DNA from: an uncultured Dehalococcoidia bacterium
GTDB taxonomy: Bacteria > Chloroflexota > Dehalococcoidia > GIF9 > UBA5629
Length of the DNA: 64,000 nt
Reading direction: 5' to 3'
NCBI GenBank assembly: GCA_937975645.1
Contig: CALJTV010000031.1
Coordinates: forward strand, 1-64,000
Part shown: in pieces, positions 9,312-19,014 of the stretch
Layout: each line of letters opens with the position of its first letter
How positions within the stretch are numbered: the first letter of the stretch is position 1
Position numbers and translations under genes: made by a program
The notes under the pieces: model-generated
Seen by the model: the letters and a program-made list of their open reading frames with translations, nothing else
Databases searched by the model: none
What the model was told of the DNA's origin: nothing

Positions 9312-10712
9312 ATGAGCTGGAACTCAAAGGGACAAAGCCGCTTACGCCGCCGGTTCCACAAGCAAGTTGACAGAGCAGCGCAAGACTATGTTGCGTCTTT
9401 GAGGTTTGACCGGCGGCTTTACCGCTATGACATTGAAGGCAGCATTGCACACGCGAAGATGCTGGCTAAACAAGGTTTAATATCAGAGGATGAAGCTAGT
9501 CTGATAGTCTCCGGGCTGGTGGCCATAAAGGAGGAAATAGAACGCGGGGAATTCAACTTCAGGGCTGAGTGCGAAGACATACATATGAGCATTGAGGAGA
9601 GGCTGTTCGAGAAGATAGGAGATGCAGCTGGCAAACTCCATACTGCTCGTTCCAGGAATGACCAGATCGCTGTAGACATGCGCCTGTTCGTAAAAGAGGC
9701 AGTGGGCGATACAATCGAAAGGATACGGAAGCTTCAGAGAGCTATTGTGGGACTGGCTGAAAACAACAAGACTGCGATTATGCCGGGCTACACACATTTA
9801 CAGCAGGCGCAGCCCGTGATGTTTGCTCACCACCTGCTTGCCTATTTTGAGATGTTGGAAAGGGATGTAATGCGTTTTAGCGACTGTTTAAAGCGTGTTG
9901 ATGTCTTGCCGTTGGGCAGTGGTGCCCTTGCTGGGGTGGCCTACCCCGTCGATCGTGAGTTTCTGGCTAGGGAACTTGGTTTCAGCCAGATAAGCCACAA
10001 CAGCATAGACGCTGTATCCGACCGCGATTTTGTTATCGAATATGAGGCTGCGGCAGCTATCACCATGATGCACTTGTCCCGGTTGGCGGAGGAAATAGTA
10101 CTGTGGTCATCCCAGGAGTTCGGCTTTATTGAGATCGATGAGGCATACGTTACCGGGAGCAGCATAATGCCTCAAAAGAGGAACCCCGATGTTGTGGAAT
10201 TAGCCCGCGGTAAGACGGGAAGGGTGTACGGAAGTTTGGTTGCTATCTTGACAGTGATGAAAGGTTTACCCCTGGCTTATAACAGAGACATGCAAGAAGA
10301 CAAAGAGGGGCTTTTTGATACAGTGGATACACTGATATCGACTTTGGAGGTGCTCTGTGGCTTATTGAGCACCATGAAGATAAATGCAGTGCGGATGCGG
10401 GAGTCGATGTCCGGCTATATACTTGCCACAGACCTGGCAGACTACCTCACAAAGAAAAAGCTGCCATTTCGTGAGGCTTACGAGATTGTAGCTGAGCTCA
10501 TCAAATATGCTGCGGACAGGGGTAAGGACTTGCACGCATTAAGTCTGGCGGAATACCGGCGCTTTTCCCGGTTGTTTGATGAAGACGTGTATGCCATTAC
10601 ATTGGATACCTCGGTTAATGCACGGAATGTAGTCGGTGGCACAGCTGTGGAACAAGTATCCGCCGCGCTGGCTAGGGCTCGAAAAATCCTAGAGGCGCAC
10701 CATGGGAAGTAG
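9312..10712 (+). CDS. argH: Argininosuccinate lyase ArgH
   Basis: Splits argininosuccinate into arginine and fumarate, the last step of the pathway. It belongs to the fumarase/aspartase superfamily, shown by the signature loop GSSIMPQKRNPD near residue 280, which carries the catalytic serine, and by the HTARSRNDQ segment near residue 108. The length of 466 residues is normal. Its last 11 bases overlap rpe, an unusual partner for an arginine operon. Confidence 0.96.
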   Translation: MSWNSKGQSRLRRRFHKQVDRAAQDYVASLRFDRRLYRYDIEGSIAHAKMLAKQGLISEDEASLIVSGLVAIKEEIERGEFNFRAECEDIHMSIEERLFEKIGDAAGKLHTARSRNDQIAVDMRLFVKEAVGDTIERIRKLQRAIVGLAENNKTAIMPGYTHLQQAQPVMFAHHLLAYFEMLERDVMRFSDCLKRVDVLPLGSGALAGVAYPVDREFLARELGFSQISHNSIDAVSDRDFVIEYEAAAAITMMHLSRLAEEIVLWSSQEFGFIEIDEAYVTGSSIMPQKRNPDVVELARGKTGRVYGSLVAILTVMKGLPLAYNRDMQEDKEGLFDTVDTLISTLEVLCGLLSTMKINAVRMRESMSGYILATDLADYLTKKKLPFREAYEIVAELIKYAADRGKDLHALSLAEYRRFSRLFDEDVYAITLDTSVNARNVVGGTAVEQVSAALARARKILEAHHGK

Positions 10713-11370
10713 GGATATTAAGCTAGCGCCTTCGATCCTGTCTGCCGATTTCAGTCGCCTCGGTGAGCAAGTTGCTGAGGTGACAAAGGCTGGAGCTGAC
10801 TATATACATATTGATGTCATGGACGGGCATTTTGTGCCTAATATAACTATTGGGGCGCCTGTTGTGGCTGCCATTCGACCTTGGACACATTTGCCCTTGG
10901 ACGTGCATCTGATGATCGAGCGTCCTGAACTTCACATAGCTGACTTTGCTAAAGCTGGGGCAGATATCATTACAGTGCATGTTGAAGCCTGCCCTCACTT
11001 GCATAGAGTTATAGAGATGGTAAAAGGCTTCGGGATCAAAGCTGGTGTCTCGCTGAACCCGGGGACCTCTGTGGAATTGTTGAGGGAGGTCCTACCTCTG
11101 GCTGACTTAGTCCTGGTGATGACCGTTGATCCAGGTTTTGGTGGTCAGAGCATGATCAGGGGTATGATTGGAAAGGTAGCAAGGATTCGGAGATGGCTGG
11201 ACGACGAAGGTTGTGTAGCAGAACTCGAGGTGGATGGCGGGATCAATTTAGATACCGCTTTAGAGGTGGTCGATGCTGGGGCTGACATCCTGGTAGCTGG
11301 GGCAGCAATTTTCAATTCTGGGAAGAGTGCTGCCGCCGCTTTACAGGAGATGAAAAAGTTATTAGACTAA
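10702..11370 (+). CDS. rpe: Ribulose-phosphate 3-epimerase
   Basis: Interconverts ribulose-5-phosphate and xylulose-5-phosphate in the pentose phosphate pathway. A TIM-barrel fold is shown by the N-terminal APSILSADF strand, HIDVMDGHFVPN with the metal-binding His and Asp, LDVHLMI, MTVDPGFGGQ, and ELEVDGGIN near the C-terminus. The gene begins inside the end of argH and ends overlapping the end of the convergent rpmB by about four bases. 222 residues is typical. Confidence 0.96.
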   Translation: MGSRDIKLAPSILSADFSRLGEQVAEVTKAGADYIHIDVMDGHFVPNITIGAPVVAAIRPWTHLPLDVHLMIERPELHIADFAKAGADIITVHVEACPHLHRVIEMVKGFGIKAGVSLNPGTSVELLREVLPLADLVLVMTVDPGFGGQSMIRGMIGKVARIRRWLDDEGCVAELEVDGGINLDTALEVVDAGADILVAGAAIFNSGKSAAAALQEMKKLLD

Positions 11371-11555
11371 CGGGCTAGCTTATGTTGAGTGCGCAGACAC
11401 CGTGTACAGAGATTGAGCCTTTTGCGTTCACCGTTAATACTGATGGTGACTGGCTGGATGTTGGGCAACCATCGCCTTCTGGTATGTTGCATAGAATGGC
11501 TCACTCTGTTACCAAAGTGTCCTGTCTTACCACAGATGTCACATTTCCTAGCCAA
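11367..11555 (-). CDS. rpmB: Large ribosomal subunit protein bL28
   Basis: A 62-residue bL28. Two CxxC pairs (CDICG near the start, CTRC near the end) make it the zinc-binding form; the family hallmark GNRVSHS follows. The start is TTG, preceded by GAGGAG eight bases upstream. It lies alone on the minus strand between rpe and fakA. In many bacteria rpmB precedes an Asp23-type gene and fakA, but here it is divergent and no Asp23 gene is present. Confidence 0.93.
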   Translation of the reverse strand: MARKCDICGKTGHFGNRVSHSMQHTRRRWLPNIQPVTISINGERKRLNLCTRCLRTQHKLAR

Positions 11556-11686
11556 TTCGGTGACTCCTCTTGGTATCAGTGCCAGTTATCTATTTTCCCC
11601 TCTGGTGGGTACCCTCGTATGCTGGCTGTTCTAGGCAATGATGGTAAAATGATACCACAATTCAGGGGCTGAGCAAAAGGAGAGGA

Positions 11687-13324
11687 ATGAGACAGCTAGT
11701 AACTTATGATGGTCAAGAATTCAGGAATATGTTTGCTGCTGCCAGCACTTGGCTGGAGAAGAGTGTTCCTGATATAAATGCCATCAATGTGTTTCCTGTG
11801 CCCGATGGGGATACGGGGACGAACATGTTTCTCACTATGTGTGCAGTTATGGAAGAGGCGGACAGGGTCTCGGATCACAGCGTTACTACGATGGCTAAAG
11901 CCATGGCACAGGGTGCACTGATGGGGGCTCGGGGGAACTCGGGAGTGATCCTCTCTCAATTTTTCCGCGGTCTAGCTAAAGGACTCGATGGTAAGGAATT
12001 CCTAGATGGAGCTGCCTGGGCGATGGCTTTGAGCGAGGCATCGCGGGCAGCATACAAGGGTCTATCGCAGCCGGTGGAGGGGACAATGCTGACAGTAATT
12101 CGGGATGCAGCTAAAGCTGCTGAGGAGATTGCTAGGACCAATCCCGGGGACATCACCAGTATCACTGAAGCTGCCGTTAAGGCTGCTAAGGAGTCTGTAG
12201 CGAGGACACCGCTCTTATTGCCTGTGTTACGTGAGGCTGGAGTGGTGGATGCTGGGGGTCAAGGAATTTATGTGTTGTTCGAGGGTATTCTGTGCTACCT
12301 CAAAGGCGAACTGGAAATTATGAAGTACCGCAAACCCGAGCTGATAGCTGCAGGGGCGTCGGGTGGTGCAGTGGTCGGTGGAATTGGTAGCGAGACCGAG
12401 GAAGCCTACGGCTATTGCACGAATTTCTTGCTCGAAGGCAGCAAGCTTAACCCCGATAAGATTAGGAAGAGGCTGGAACGCAAAGGGAAGTCGGTTGTAG
12501 TAGTTGGTGACGAAAACACAGTCAGAGTCCATATCCACACCTATGACCCTGGAGGGGTTATAAAATTTGCCACTTCGCTGGGCACCCTTCACCAGTTGCA
12601 GATTCAAAACATGGATGACCAGCATGTGACTTTTTTGGAGATGCAACAAGAGCGTCTATCAAAGCTTGAGATGGGGGTGGTGGCTGTGGTCTCCGGCGAT
12701 GGTCTTGCGGAAGTCTTTCGAAGTCTAGGTGCAGCGGCAATAGTCCCCGGTGGACAGACAATGAACCCCAGTGTACAGGAGATACTCCAAGCGGTGGAGG
12801 CAGTTCCTTCTCAAAAGGTGATTGTGTTACCTAACAATAAGAATATCATTCCTGCTGCATCTCAGGTTCAATCTCTAACTTCCAAGGAGGTTGTGGTAGT
12901 GCCGAGCAAGACCATACCGCAGGGAATTGCTGCGCTTGTTGCTTTTAATTATGAGGGTACGCTGGAGGAGAATATGCAGGCTATGGAGGCAGCGATAGCT
13001 GCTGTAAAAACCCTTGAGGTCACCACTGCGGTACGCAGTACCCAGATTAAAGGGGTGAAAGTAAAGCAAGGGCAAGCGATCGTCATTCTTGACGATAAAG
13101 ACCTGATAGCTGCAGCCGATGATGTGGTAGAGGCTCTTATGGCAGGGCTTGATACAGTTGGTCTTGAAGGTGTGGAGATCGTCACTCTTTATTACGGTAA
13201 AGGGGTCGAGGCTTCCGAAGCAGAACGGGTGGTGCTGGAACTTAGAAACCGTTACCCAGATAAGCAAGTTGAATTGGTATTTGGTGGTCAGCCAAATTAT
13301 TATTACATTGTTTCCTTGGAATGA
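11687..13324 (+). CDS. fakA: Fatty acid kinase FakA (DAK2/DhaL-domain protein, YloV family)
   Basis: ATP-dependent kinase that phosphorylates fatty acids held by a FakB (DegV-family) protein. The N-terminal DhaL domain has the metal/ATP motif NVFPVPDGDTGTNM (residues 29-42) and GARGNSGVILSQ. A middle domain and a C-terminal domain (ending VFGGQPNYYYIVSLE) follow, as in the 545-residue YloV family. The ATG has a strong SD (AAGGAGAGG). The FakB partner usually encoded next to it is not intact here; see the short gene immediately downstream. Confidence 0.9.
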   Translation: MRQLVTYDGQEFRNMFAAASTWLEKSVPDINAINVFPVPDGDTGTNMFLTMCAVMEEADRVSDHSVTTMAKAMAQGALMGARGNSGVILSQFFRGLAKGLDGKEFLDGAAWAMALSEASRAAYKGLSQPVEGTMLTVIRDAAKAAEEIARTNPGDITSITEAAVKAAKESVARTPLLLPVLREAGVVDAGGQGIYVLFEGILCYLKGELEIMKYRKPELIAAGASGGAVVGGIGSETEEAYGYCTNFLLEGSKLNPDKIRKRLERKGKSVVVVGDENTVRVHIHTYDPGGVIKFATSLGTLHQLQIQNMDDQHVTFLEMQQERLSKLEMGVVAVVSGDGLAEVFRSLGAAAIVPGGQTMNPSVQEILQAVEAVPSQKVIVLPNNKNIIPAASQVQSLTSKEVVVVPSKTIPQGIAALVAFNYEGTLEENMQAMEAAIAAVKTLEVTTAVRSTQIKGVKVKQGQAIVILDDKDLIAAADDVVEALMAGLDTVGLEGVEIVTLYYGKGVEASEAERVVLELRNRYPDKQVELVFGGQPNYYYIVSLE

Positions 13325-13351
13325 TCTGGGGATCGAGCGTGGATACCGGGG

Positions 13352-13570
13352 ATGAGGACAGTGGTCATGACCAGCGGTGACTTATGTAGCCCCGAACTAG
13401 TTAAAGAACTAGTTAAAGAGATCGATACTACAGTGGCAGTTTTCCTGCTCTCTGAAATTCGCCCACTGATGGTGAGGGCTGGTCTAGCTATGGGGGTTCG
13501 TCGGGAGCCCAGCGCCCGGTTGCTTGATCTCAGCGTGGAGCGAGTCCATAGACCGCGCTATGGAAATTGA
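13352..13570 (+). pseudogene. Short gene, probable remnant of a DegV/FakB gene (72 aa)
   Basis: The first 35 residues resemble the start of DegV-family proteins: a short strand, then Thr-Ser-Gly-Asp-Leu, PELVKEL and a hydrophobic strand. The rest does not follow the family, and DegV proteins are about 280 residues long. It sits exactly where degV is commonly found, between fakA and recG. A perfect 12-bp tandem duplication (13394-13405 and 13406-13417) doubles the residues ELVK. Its stop overlaps the recG start, so it may still be translated and coupled to recG. It could instead be a short real gene of unknown role. Confidence 0.45.
13394..13417 (+). repeat. 12-bp perfect tandem duplication
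   Basis: GAACTAGTTAAA occurs twice head to tail inside the short degV-like gene, adding four in-frame residues (ELVK). It looks like a replication-slippage product in a sequence under little constraint. Confidence 0.85.
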
Positions 13571-16013
13571 ACCGCTTCGCACCATTCTTCTCTTAGAATG
13601 CCGAAGGAGTTATTCCAATACTTCGGTAATTGGTGGTTTGGACAAGTACCTCATCAGGTGGGCTATGCGAAACAGAGGTGAGATAACTTCTGCGGAAGCA
13701 TTAGCTCAGTTCGATGCTTTGCTTGCCAGTCCCAATTATGCTGGTTGGGACAAAGACAGACGTAAATTGTGGGTGCAAGAGGTGCTGAAGTGGCTGGATC
13801 ATTTTGATAGGTCGACCACAAGCATGCTGCAGTCGACGGTACATGAGCAAGTCAATATCACCAAGCCCGTGCCACGGCGGTCGAAGTCTGTATCCCTGTC
13901 TGATGGTCTTGGGCTTAATGCTCCAGTGACCAGCATCAAGGGGGTCTCTTCGGTAATGTCAACGAGGTTGGCGAGACTGGGGGTGAAAACGGTTCGCGAC
14001 CTACTTTACTTTTTTCCGAGGCGCCATTTGGATTATAGCCAGCGACGAACAATTTCAGAGCTTGAGATCGATAAAGAACAGACTGTTTTGGCAACGGTGT
14101 GGGAGTCACATGTGACCAAATTAGGGGGCCTGCGCAGCACCGAGGTCATTTTTGGTGATGGCACAGGAAATATAAGAGCAGTCTGGTTCAACCAGCCTTT
14201 CCTGGCAAAGAACTTTCGTACCAACGATGTTGTGGTTATCAGCGGCAGGGTTGCGGATTTCAGAGGGCAGAAGGTCTTTGAGTCACCGGAATGGGAATTA
14301 CTTGAGGACAAAGAACCCATCCACACTGGACGTCTGGTGCCGGTATATGCTCTTACCAAAGGTTTGTACCCACGGCAAATGCGAAGTCTGGTCAAGAGAG
14401 TCATAGACGAGTGCTTGTGGCAGGTGTCGGATTTCTTGCCTATCGAGGTTAGACAGCGATGTGGACTCCTTGACCTATCGGAAGCCATTGCCCAGGCGCA
14501 CTATCCGGATAGCTATGAAGCGAAGTCTGAAGCTAGAAGACGACTTGCTTTTGACGAACTTTTCCTTCTTCAGTTGGGTGTCCTGAGTAGGAAACGGGAG
14601 TGGCAAGAGGGACAGCCGGGCAATCCTTTCCGCATTGAAAAAGCAGAAGTGGCAAGGTTTGTTGCCTCCCTACCTTTCAGCCTTACGGGAGCTCAGCAAC
14701 GAGCATTGAATGAAATCTTTGGTGACCTGCAAAAGCCAAAGCCGATGTCTCGGCTGCTGCAGGGTGAGGTTGGTAGTGGGAAAACCGTGGTTGCCACTTT
14801 AGCATTGCTGGTGGCGGCGGCTAACAGCTATCAAGGTGCATTCATGGCGCCGACGGAAATCCTTGCTGAGCAGCACTTTCGCAATGTCTGTCTCCTTTTT
14901 TCACGGATGGGCGAAAAAGTGATTGAAGATACGAATGTCGCTTATTACGATGGACTAATGTCTCGGCGGCTTGGAGTAGCATTGCTCACTGGGAGTCTGG
15001 GTGAAAAGCAGAGGCGCACCTTGTACGAGGAAATTGCTAAAGGAGAGGTTCATATAGTCATAGGGACGCATGCTCTAATTCAGAAGGGGTTGGAGTTTAG
15101 AAAGTTAGGGCTGGTTGTCATCGATGAGCAACATCGTTTTGGGGTGTTACAGCGGGCTGCTTTGCGGCAGAAGGGGTTCAACCCTCATGTACTGGTGATG
15201 ACAGCCACGCCCATCCCGCGTACCTTGGCGTTGACGCTTTACGGTGACCTTGACCTCACGGTGATAGATGAGCTGCCGCCGAATAGGCTAAGAGTCCAGA
15301 CGAGGTGGCTCAGACAGGAGCAAAGGGAGAAGGCGTACCAGTTTATTTATGGCCGGGTGCTTGCTGGCGAACAGGCGTTCATCGTTTGCCCTCTCATAGA
15401 GGGTTCAGACAATGTTGAAGCTAAAGCAGCACTGGATGAGTATGAGCGTTTGTCGAGAGAGGTTTTTCCCGACCTGAAACTCGGTGTGTTACACGGGCGT
15501 ATGGCGGCTCCAGAAAAGGAAAGGGTTATGCAGTCTTTTCGTGACGGTGAACTGGACATCTTAGTATCGACGCCTGTTGTTGAGGTAGGGATCGATGTTC
15601 CGAACGCAACTGTAATACTTGTGGAGGCCGCGGACCGTTTTGGTCTCTCACAATTGCATCAGTTCCGAGGTAGAGTGGGGAGAGGGAACAAGCGGAGCTA
15701 TTGTTTATTGCTTGCGGAAAGACCTTCGCCAGAGGGGATTGAGAGGTTAAGGGCTATAGAGCAGATTTATGATGGTTTTGCTTTGGCGGAGAAAGATCTG
15801 GAATTACGGGGCCCCGGAGAATTTTTTGGTACGCGCCAGAGCGGACTTCCTGATCTTCGCATGGCGCGGTTATCCGATGTGGCATTGCTGGAGTTAGCAC
15901 GAAATGAAGCTGTGTTGCTCTTCCAGCAAGACCCTTGCCTCGAGAAACCGGAGCACCACCTTTTGGCAGTGGAACTGGCCCGTGTTTGGCGGGTCCAGGG
16001 CGAGCTGAGTTAA
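13560..16013 (+). CDS. recG: ATP-dependent DNA helicase RecG
   Basis: Remodels stalled forks and branched DNA. After an N-terminal extension of about 110 residues come the wedge/OB domain (KTVRDLLYFFPRRHLDY and following) and the helicase core: Walker A GEVGSGKTVVA near residue 403, DEQHRFGV motif II near 522, [11 protein letters not shown] motif III, and a C-terminal GRVGRGN motif VI. The ATG at 13560 gives 817 residues; an ATG at 13524 would add 12. Neither has a good SD, and coupling to the preceding short gene would explain that. Confidence 0.93.
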   Translation: MEIEPLRTILLLECRRSYSNTSVIGGLDKYLIRWAMRNRGEITSAEALAQFDALLASPNYAGWDKDRRKLWVQEVLKWLDHFDRSTTSMLQSTVHEQVNITKPVPRRSKSVSLSDGLGLNAPVTSIKGVSSVMSTRLARLGVKTVRDLLYFFPRRHLDYSQRRTISELEIDKEQTVLATVWESHVTKLGGLRSTEVIFGDGTGNIRAVWFNQPFLAKNFRTNDVVVISGRVADFRGQKVFESPEWELLEDKEPIHTGRLVPVYALTKGLYPRQMRSLVKRVIDECLWQVSDFLPIEVRQRCGLLDLSEAIAQAHYPDSYEAKSEARRRLAFDELFLLQLGVLSRKREWQEGQPGNPFRIEKAEVARFVASLPFSLTGAQQRALNEIFGDLQKPKPMSRLLQGEVGSGKTVVATLALLVAAANSYQGAFMAPTEILAEQHFRNVCLLFSRMGEKVIEDTNVAYYDGLMSRRLGVALLTGSLGEKQRRTLYEEIAKGEVHIVIGTHALIQKGLEFRKLGLVVIDEQHRFGVLQRAALRQKGFNPHVLVMTATPIPRTLALTLYGDLDLTVIDELPPNRLRVQTRWLRQEQREKAYQFIYGRVLAGEQAFIVCPLIEGSDNVEAKAALDEYERLSREVFPDLKLGVLHGRMAAPEKERVMQSFRDGELDILVSTPVVEVGIDVPNATVILVEAADRFGLSQLHQFRGRVGRGNKRSYCLLLAERPSPEGIERLRAIEQIYDGFALAEKDLELRGPGEFFGTRQSGLPDLRMARLSDVALLELARNEAVLLFQQDPCLEKPEHHLLAVELARVWRVQGELS

Positions 16014-16021
16014 TCTGGTTG

Positions 16022-16053
16022 TTGCAAGTTTGCGGCAATAGCTCTAATATAAT
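16022..16053 (+). promoter_or_regulatory. Candidate promoter for the 34-aa gene and argS
   Basis: TTGCAA at 16022-16027, then TAATAT after 17 bases or the overlapping TATAAT (16048-16053) after 20. The downstream leader carries a strong SD for the small gene. Confidence 0.5.
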
Positions 16054-16091
16054 CTAGCGGAGTTGAATTAGCAAAAGGAGGTAAAGGTTCT

Positions 16092-16196
16092 ATGGTAAAA
16101 GAGAGCCAGAAGCAGAAGGCGTCGAAGGAGACGAAATCCGGGGCAGCAAAAAAGTCAACGGCTGGCAAGGGATGTAGAGCGCGTAAGAAGAGCTGA
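16092..16196 (+). CDS. Small lysine-rich basic protein (34 aa), unknown function
   Basis: ATG with a near-perfect SD (AAAAGGAGGT, about 9 bases upstream) opens 34 codons made mostly of Lys, Ala, Ser, Gly, Thr and Arg, with one Cys. It ends in a basic tail (CRARKKS). The composition resembles histone-H1-like tails or disordered nucleic-acid-binding peptides. It has its own promoter-like sequence and ends 18 bases before argS. The SD and clean frame argue that it is made; it might alternatively act as a leader peptide for argS. Confidence 0.6.
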   Translation: MVKESQKQKASKETKSGAAKKSTAGKGCRARKKS

Positions 16197-16214
16197 GAGT
16201 TTTTTTGAATTGTA

Positions 16215-17882
16215 ATGTCTGTTAAACACAAGCTAGCTGAGGTACTGCAGCATGCTATAGTGCGTGCTCGGCAGGAAGGCCTACTTGCCTGTGAGTCCCT
16301 ACCTGAAATAGTCATAGAACGTCCGCAGAACCTGAAACACGGTGATTATGCCACAAGCATAGCCCTGAAACTGGCTCGTGCGGAAACCAAAACATCAAAC
16401 CCTGTAGATATCGCTGAAAGGATTGTAAGGTTTATCCCCAAGCTACCTGAGGTAGGGCGGGTGCACGTTGTGTCTCCGGGCTTTATCAATTTCGAACTAA
16501 ACCCTGAGTGGCTGTGTGGGCAGGTGCAGGTTGTGCTTGATAATGCTCTTTCTTTTGGTGATGTCGATATAGGTGGGGGAAAATCGGTCCAGATAGAGTT
16601 TGTCAGCGTGAATCCCACGGGACCTCTCCATGTCGGACACGGACGGGGTGCGGTTCTGGGGAGTACTCTGGCTAATGTGTTAAGTGCTGCTGGGTACAAA
16701 CTGCAAAAGGAATACTACATCAATGACGCTGGCAGTCAGCTTGATGCTTTTTCACGGTCGCTCTATGCACGCTACCAACAGTGTTTTGGGGTTGAAGCTG
16801 AAGTGCCAGCTGATGGTTATTTAGGTAACTACATGGTGAGTCTTGCCGAGGAAATTGCCCGTGAGGAGGGCAGACGTTTTCTGGACATGCCGGTAAAGTC
16901 TGCTACTGAAGAACTTGGTGAGATAGGTGTAAGGAAAATTTTGGGGATGATCAAACGTGATCTGGAGTTGCTCGGCGTAGAGTTCGATGTCTGGTTTAGT
17001 GAAAGGAGCCTGTATAGTGGAGGACAATACGAGAAGGCTATGAGCTTACTGAAAAAAAGCGGTTATGTGGTCGAGAAAGAAAATGCCGTCTGGTTCACTT
17101 CATCTGCCTTGGGCGATGATAAGGACAATGTGTTAGTGAGAAGCGATGGCTCGCCCACCTATTTTGCTTCTGACATTGCCTACCATTTTAACAAATTCAT
17201 GGAACGGAAGTTTGATATTGTGGTTGATGTCTGGGGTGCAGACCATCAGGGGCATGTGCCCCGCATGATGGCAGCAATGAGTGCCTTAGGGTTAGCCCCC
17301 GAGCGACTTAAGATTATAATTTGTCAGCTGGTTACCCTACGTCGGGGGAAAGAGGTGGTAAGGGTCTCTAAGCGCAGCGGTGACATCATTACTTTGCGCG
17401 AGGTCATTGACGAGGTGGGCGCAGACGCTTGCAGGTTCTTTTTCCTCTCGCGGTCTGCAGATGCTCAGATGGATTTCGATCTCGAGCTAGCCAAAAAGCA
17501 ATCGGCGGATAACCCGGTGTATTATGTTCAATATGCGCATGCACGTATCTGTAGCATTCTGCGTCTAGCTCAAGAGAGGGGTATAGATTATTCCTCGGGA
17601 GATGTCTCTTTGCTTACTACAGAGCCGGAGCAAGCGCTGATAAAGCAGATGGTATTATTGCCAGAAATGATAGAACTGATAGCCAGTACTCTGGAGCCTC
17701 ACCACCTTTTCTATTTCGCTCAGGACTTGGCTACCACCTTTCACAGCTTCTATAAGCAGTGCAGGGTTATCTCGAGGAACCGCGAACTGACACTTGCCCG
17801 GCTCAAGCTGGTCAAGGCGGTCCAGACCGTTTTGGCTAAGACCCTCGGTCTTATGGGCGTAAGTGCCCCGGAGCGCATGTAA
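16215..17882 (+). CDS. argS: Arginyl-tRNA synthetase
   Basis: Class I synthetase charging tRNA-Arg. The HIGH motif appears as HVGH in [17 protein letters not shown] (near residue 140). The KMSKS loop is replaced by VSKRSG, the degenerate form usual in ArgRS. The N-terminal Add-1 domain and C-terminal DALR anticodon-binding domain are both present. Length 555 residues is normal. No obvious SD precedes the ATG, so it may depend on the upstream 34-residue gene for translation. Confidence 0.95.
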   Translation: MSVKHKLAEVLQHAIVRARQEGLLACESLPEIVIERPQNLKHGDYATSIALKLARAETKTSNPVDIAERIVRFIPKLPEVGRVHVVSPGFINFELNPEWLCGQVQVVLDNALSFGDVDIGGGKSVQIEFVSVNPTGPLHVGHGRGAVLGSTLANVLSAAGYKLQKEYYINDAGSQLDAFSRSLYARYQQCFGVEAEVPADGYLGNYMVSLAEEIAREEGRRFLDMPVKSATEELGEIGVRKILGMIKRDLELLGVEFDVWFSERSLYSGGQYEKAMSLLKKSGYVVEKENAVWFTSSALGDDKDNVLVRSDGSPTYFASDIAYHFNKFMERKFDIVVDVWGADHQGHVPRMMAAMSALGLAPERLKIIICQLVTLRRGKEVVRVSKRSGDIITLREVIDEVGADACRFFFLSRSADAQMDFDLELAKKQSADNPVYYVQYAHARICSILRLAQERGIDYSSGDVSLLTTEPEQALIKQMVLLPEMIELIASTLEPHHLFYFAQDLATTFHSFYKQCRVISRNRELTLARLKLVKAVQTVLAKTLGLMGVSAPERM

Positions 17883-17912
17883 GCAAGCATCAGCACAGAA
17901 TAGGAGCCCGTT

Positions 17913-17941
17913 TGTGGCTACTGGCAATTTGTGGTAAACTT
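17913..17941 (+). promoter_or_regulatory. Candidate promoter of trpS
   Basis: TTGTGG, 17 bases, TAAACT. The predicted start is near 17948, immediately before the trpS ATG, so the message would be leaderless. Confidence 0.4.
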
Positions 17942-17949
17942 CAAAAGCC

Positions 17950-18939
17950 ATGCGACGACGTGTTTTTTCGGGTGCGCGCCCCACAGGCAGGCAGCATATT
18001 GGAAACTATCTTGGTGCCATCCAGAACTATGTGGCACTTCAGGGCGAATACGAGTGTATATACTGCATAGTGGATGTGCATGCGTTGACCACGCTGGAGA
18101 ACACAGAGCGGCTCCAGTCAGATATACGTGAGATGATGCTGGATTGGCTAGCTGCTGGCTTAGACCCGGAAAAGAGTATCCTTTTTGTGCAGTCTCATGT
18201 GCCCGAGGTGATGGAGCTCCACACCCTGTTAAGCATGGTCACACCTTTGGGCTGGTTGCTCCGTGTGCCCACATTTAAAGAAAAGGCGAGGATGCAGCCG
18301 CACAATGTGAACTATGGGCTGGTTGGTTATCCTGTGCTGATGACTGCAGATATTGTCCTCTACAAGGCTGAGGTGGTCCCGGTGGGTGAAGACCAGGTGC
18401 CTCATCTGGAGCTGGCAAGAGAGATAGTCCGGAGGTTCAATAACCTTTTTGGCCCCACTTTTCCCGAGCCCCAACCCAAACTGACCTCTTTTCCCTTGGT
18501 TATGGGGTTGGACGGTGCGCAGAAGATGAGCAAGAGTTATGGGAACCATATCGAGCTGGCGGCTTCGCCTGCAGAAACACTGGAACTAGTTATGACTGCT
18601 GTTACCGATCCTGCTCGGAGGTACCGTTCTGACCCTGGACATCCTGAGATCTGCAATGTTTTCAACCTACACCGCTTTTTCAACCCAACACGAGTGGAAG
18701 AAATTGCTACTGAGTGTCGGACGGCGGGCATCGGTTGTGTTGACTGCAAGAGGCTACTTGCTGACGGGATCAACTCGATGCTGGCGCCATTTAGAGAAAA
18801 GAGGGCTGCCCTGGCAAATAACGAGGGGTATGTGGCAGAGGTCATAGCTACTGGCGCCAGACGCGCCCAGGTTATCGCCAGAGAGACACTGGCTGAAGTT
18901 AAGGAGAAAATGGGGCTTCTATGGAAACCGGATGTGTAG
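17950..18939 (+). CDS. trpS: Tryptophanyl-tRNA synthetase
   Basis: Class I synthetase charging tRNA-Trp. The HIGH motif is HIGN in GARPTGRQHIGNYLGA (residues 8-23) and the KMSKS loop is intact (AQKMSKSYGN, near residue 195). MTADIVLYKAEVVPVGEDQ is the usual substrate-side segment. The length of 329 residues is normal. The absence of an SD fits a leaderless start. Confidence 0.96.
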   Translation: MRRRVFSGARPTGRQHIGNYLGAIQNYVALQGEYECIYCIVDVHALTTLENTERLQSDIREMMLDWLAAGLDPEKSILFVQSHVPEVMELHTLLSMVTPLGWLLRVPTFKEKARMQPHNVNYGLVGYPVLMTADIVLYKAEVVPVGEDQVPHLELAREIVRRFNNLFGPTFPEPQPKLTSFPLVMGLDGAQKMSKSYGNHIELAASPAETLELVMTAVTDPARRYRSDPGHPEICNVFNLHRFFNPTRVEEIATECRTAGIGCVDCKRLLADGINSMLAPFREKRAALANNEGYVAEVIATGARRAQVIARETLAEVKEKMGLLWKPDV

Positions 18940-19014
18940 CCCTGTAGCTATTGGCTGTTTTTGAGTTCGGGCTTTTTCTCAGTGGACATAGTATGTAGTC
19001 GCAGCAGGGTGCAA

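Noticed and set aside
11382-11672. Plus-strand open frames of 81-96 codons opposite rpmB
   Set aside because: They are antisense to a clear bL28 gene and show no protein-like pattern.
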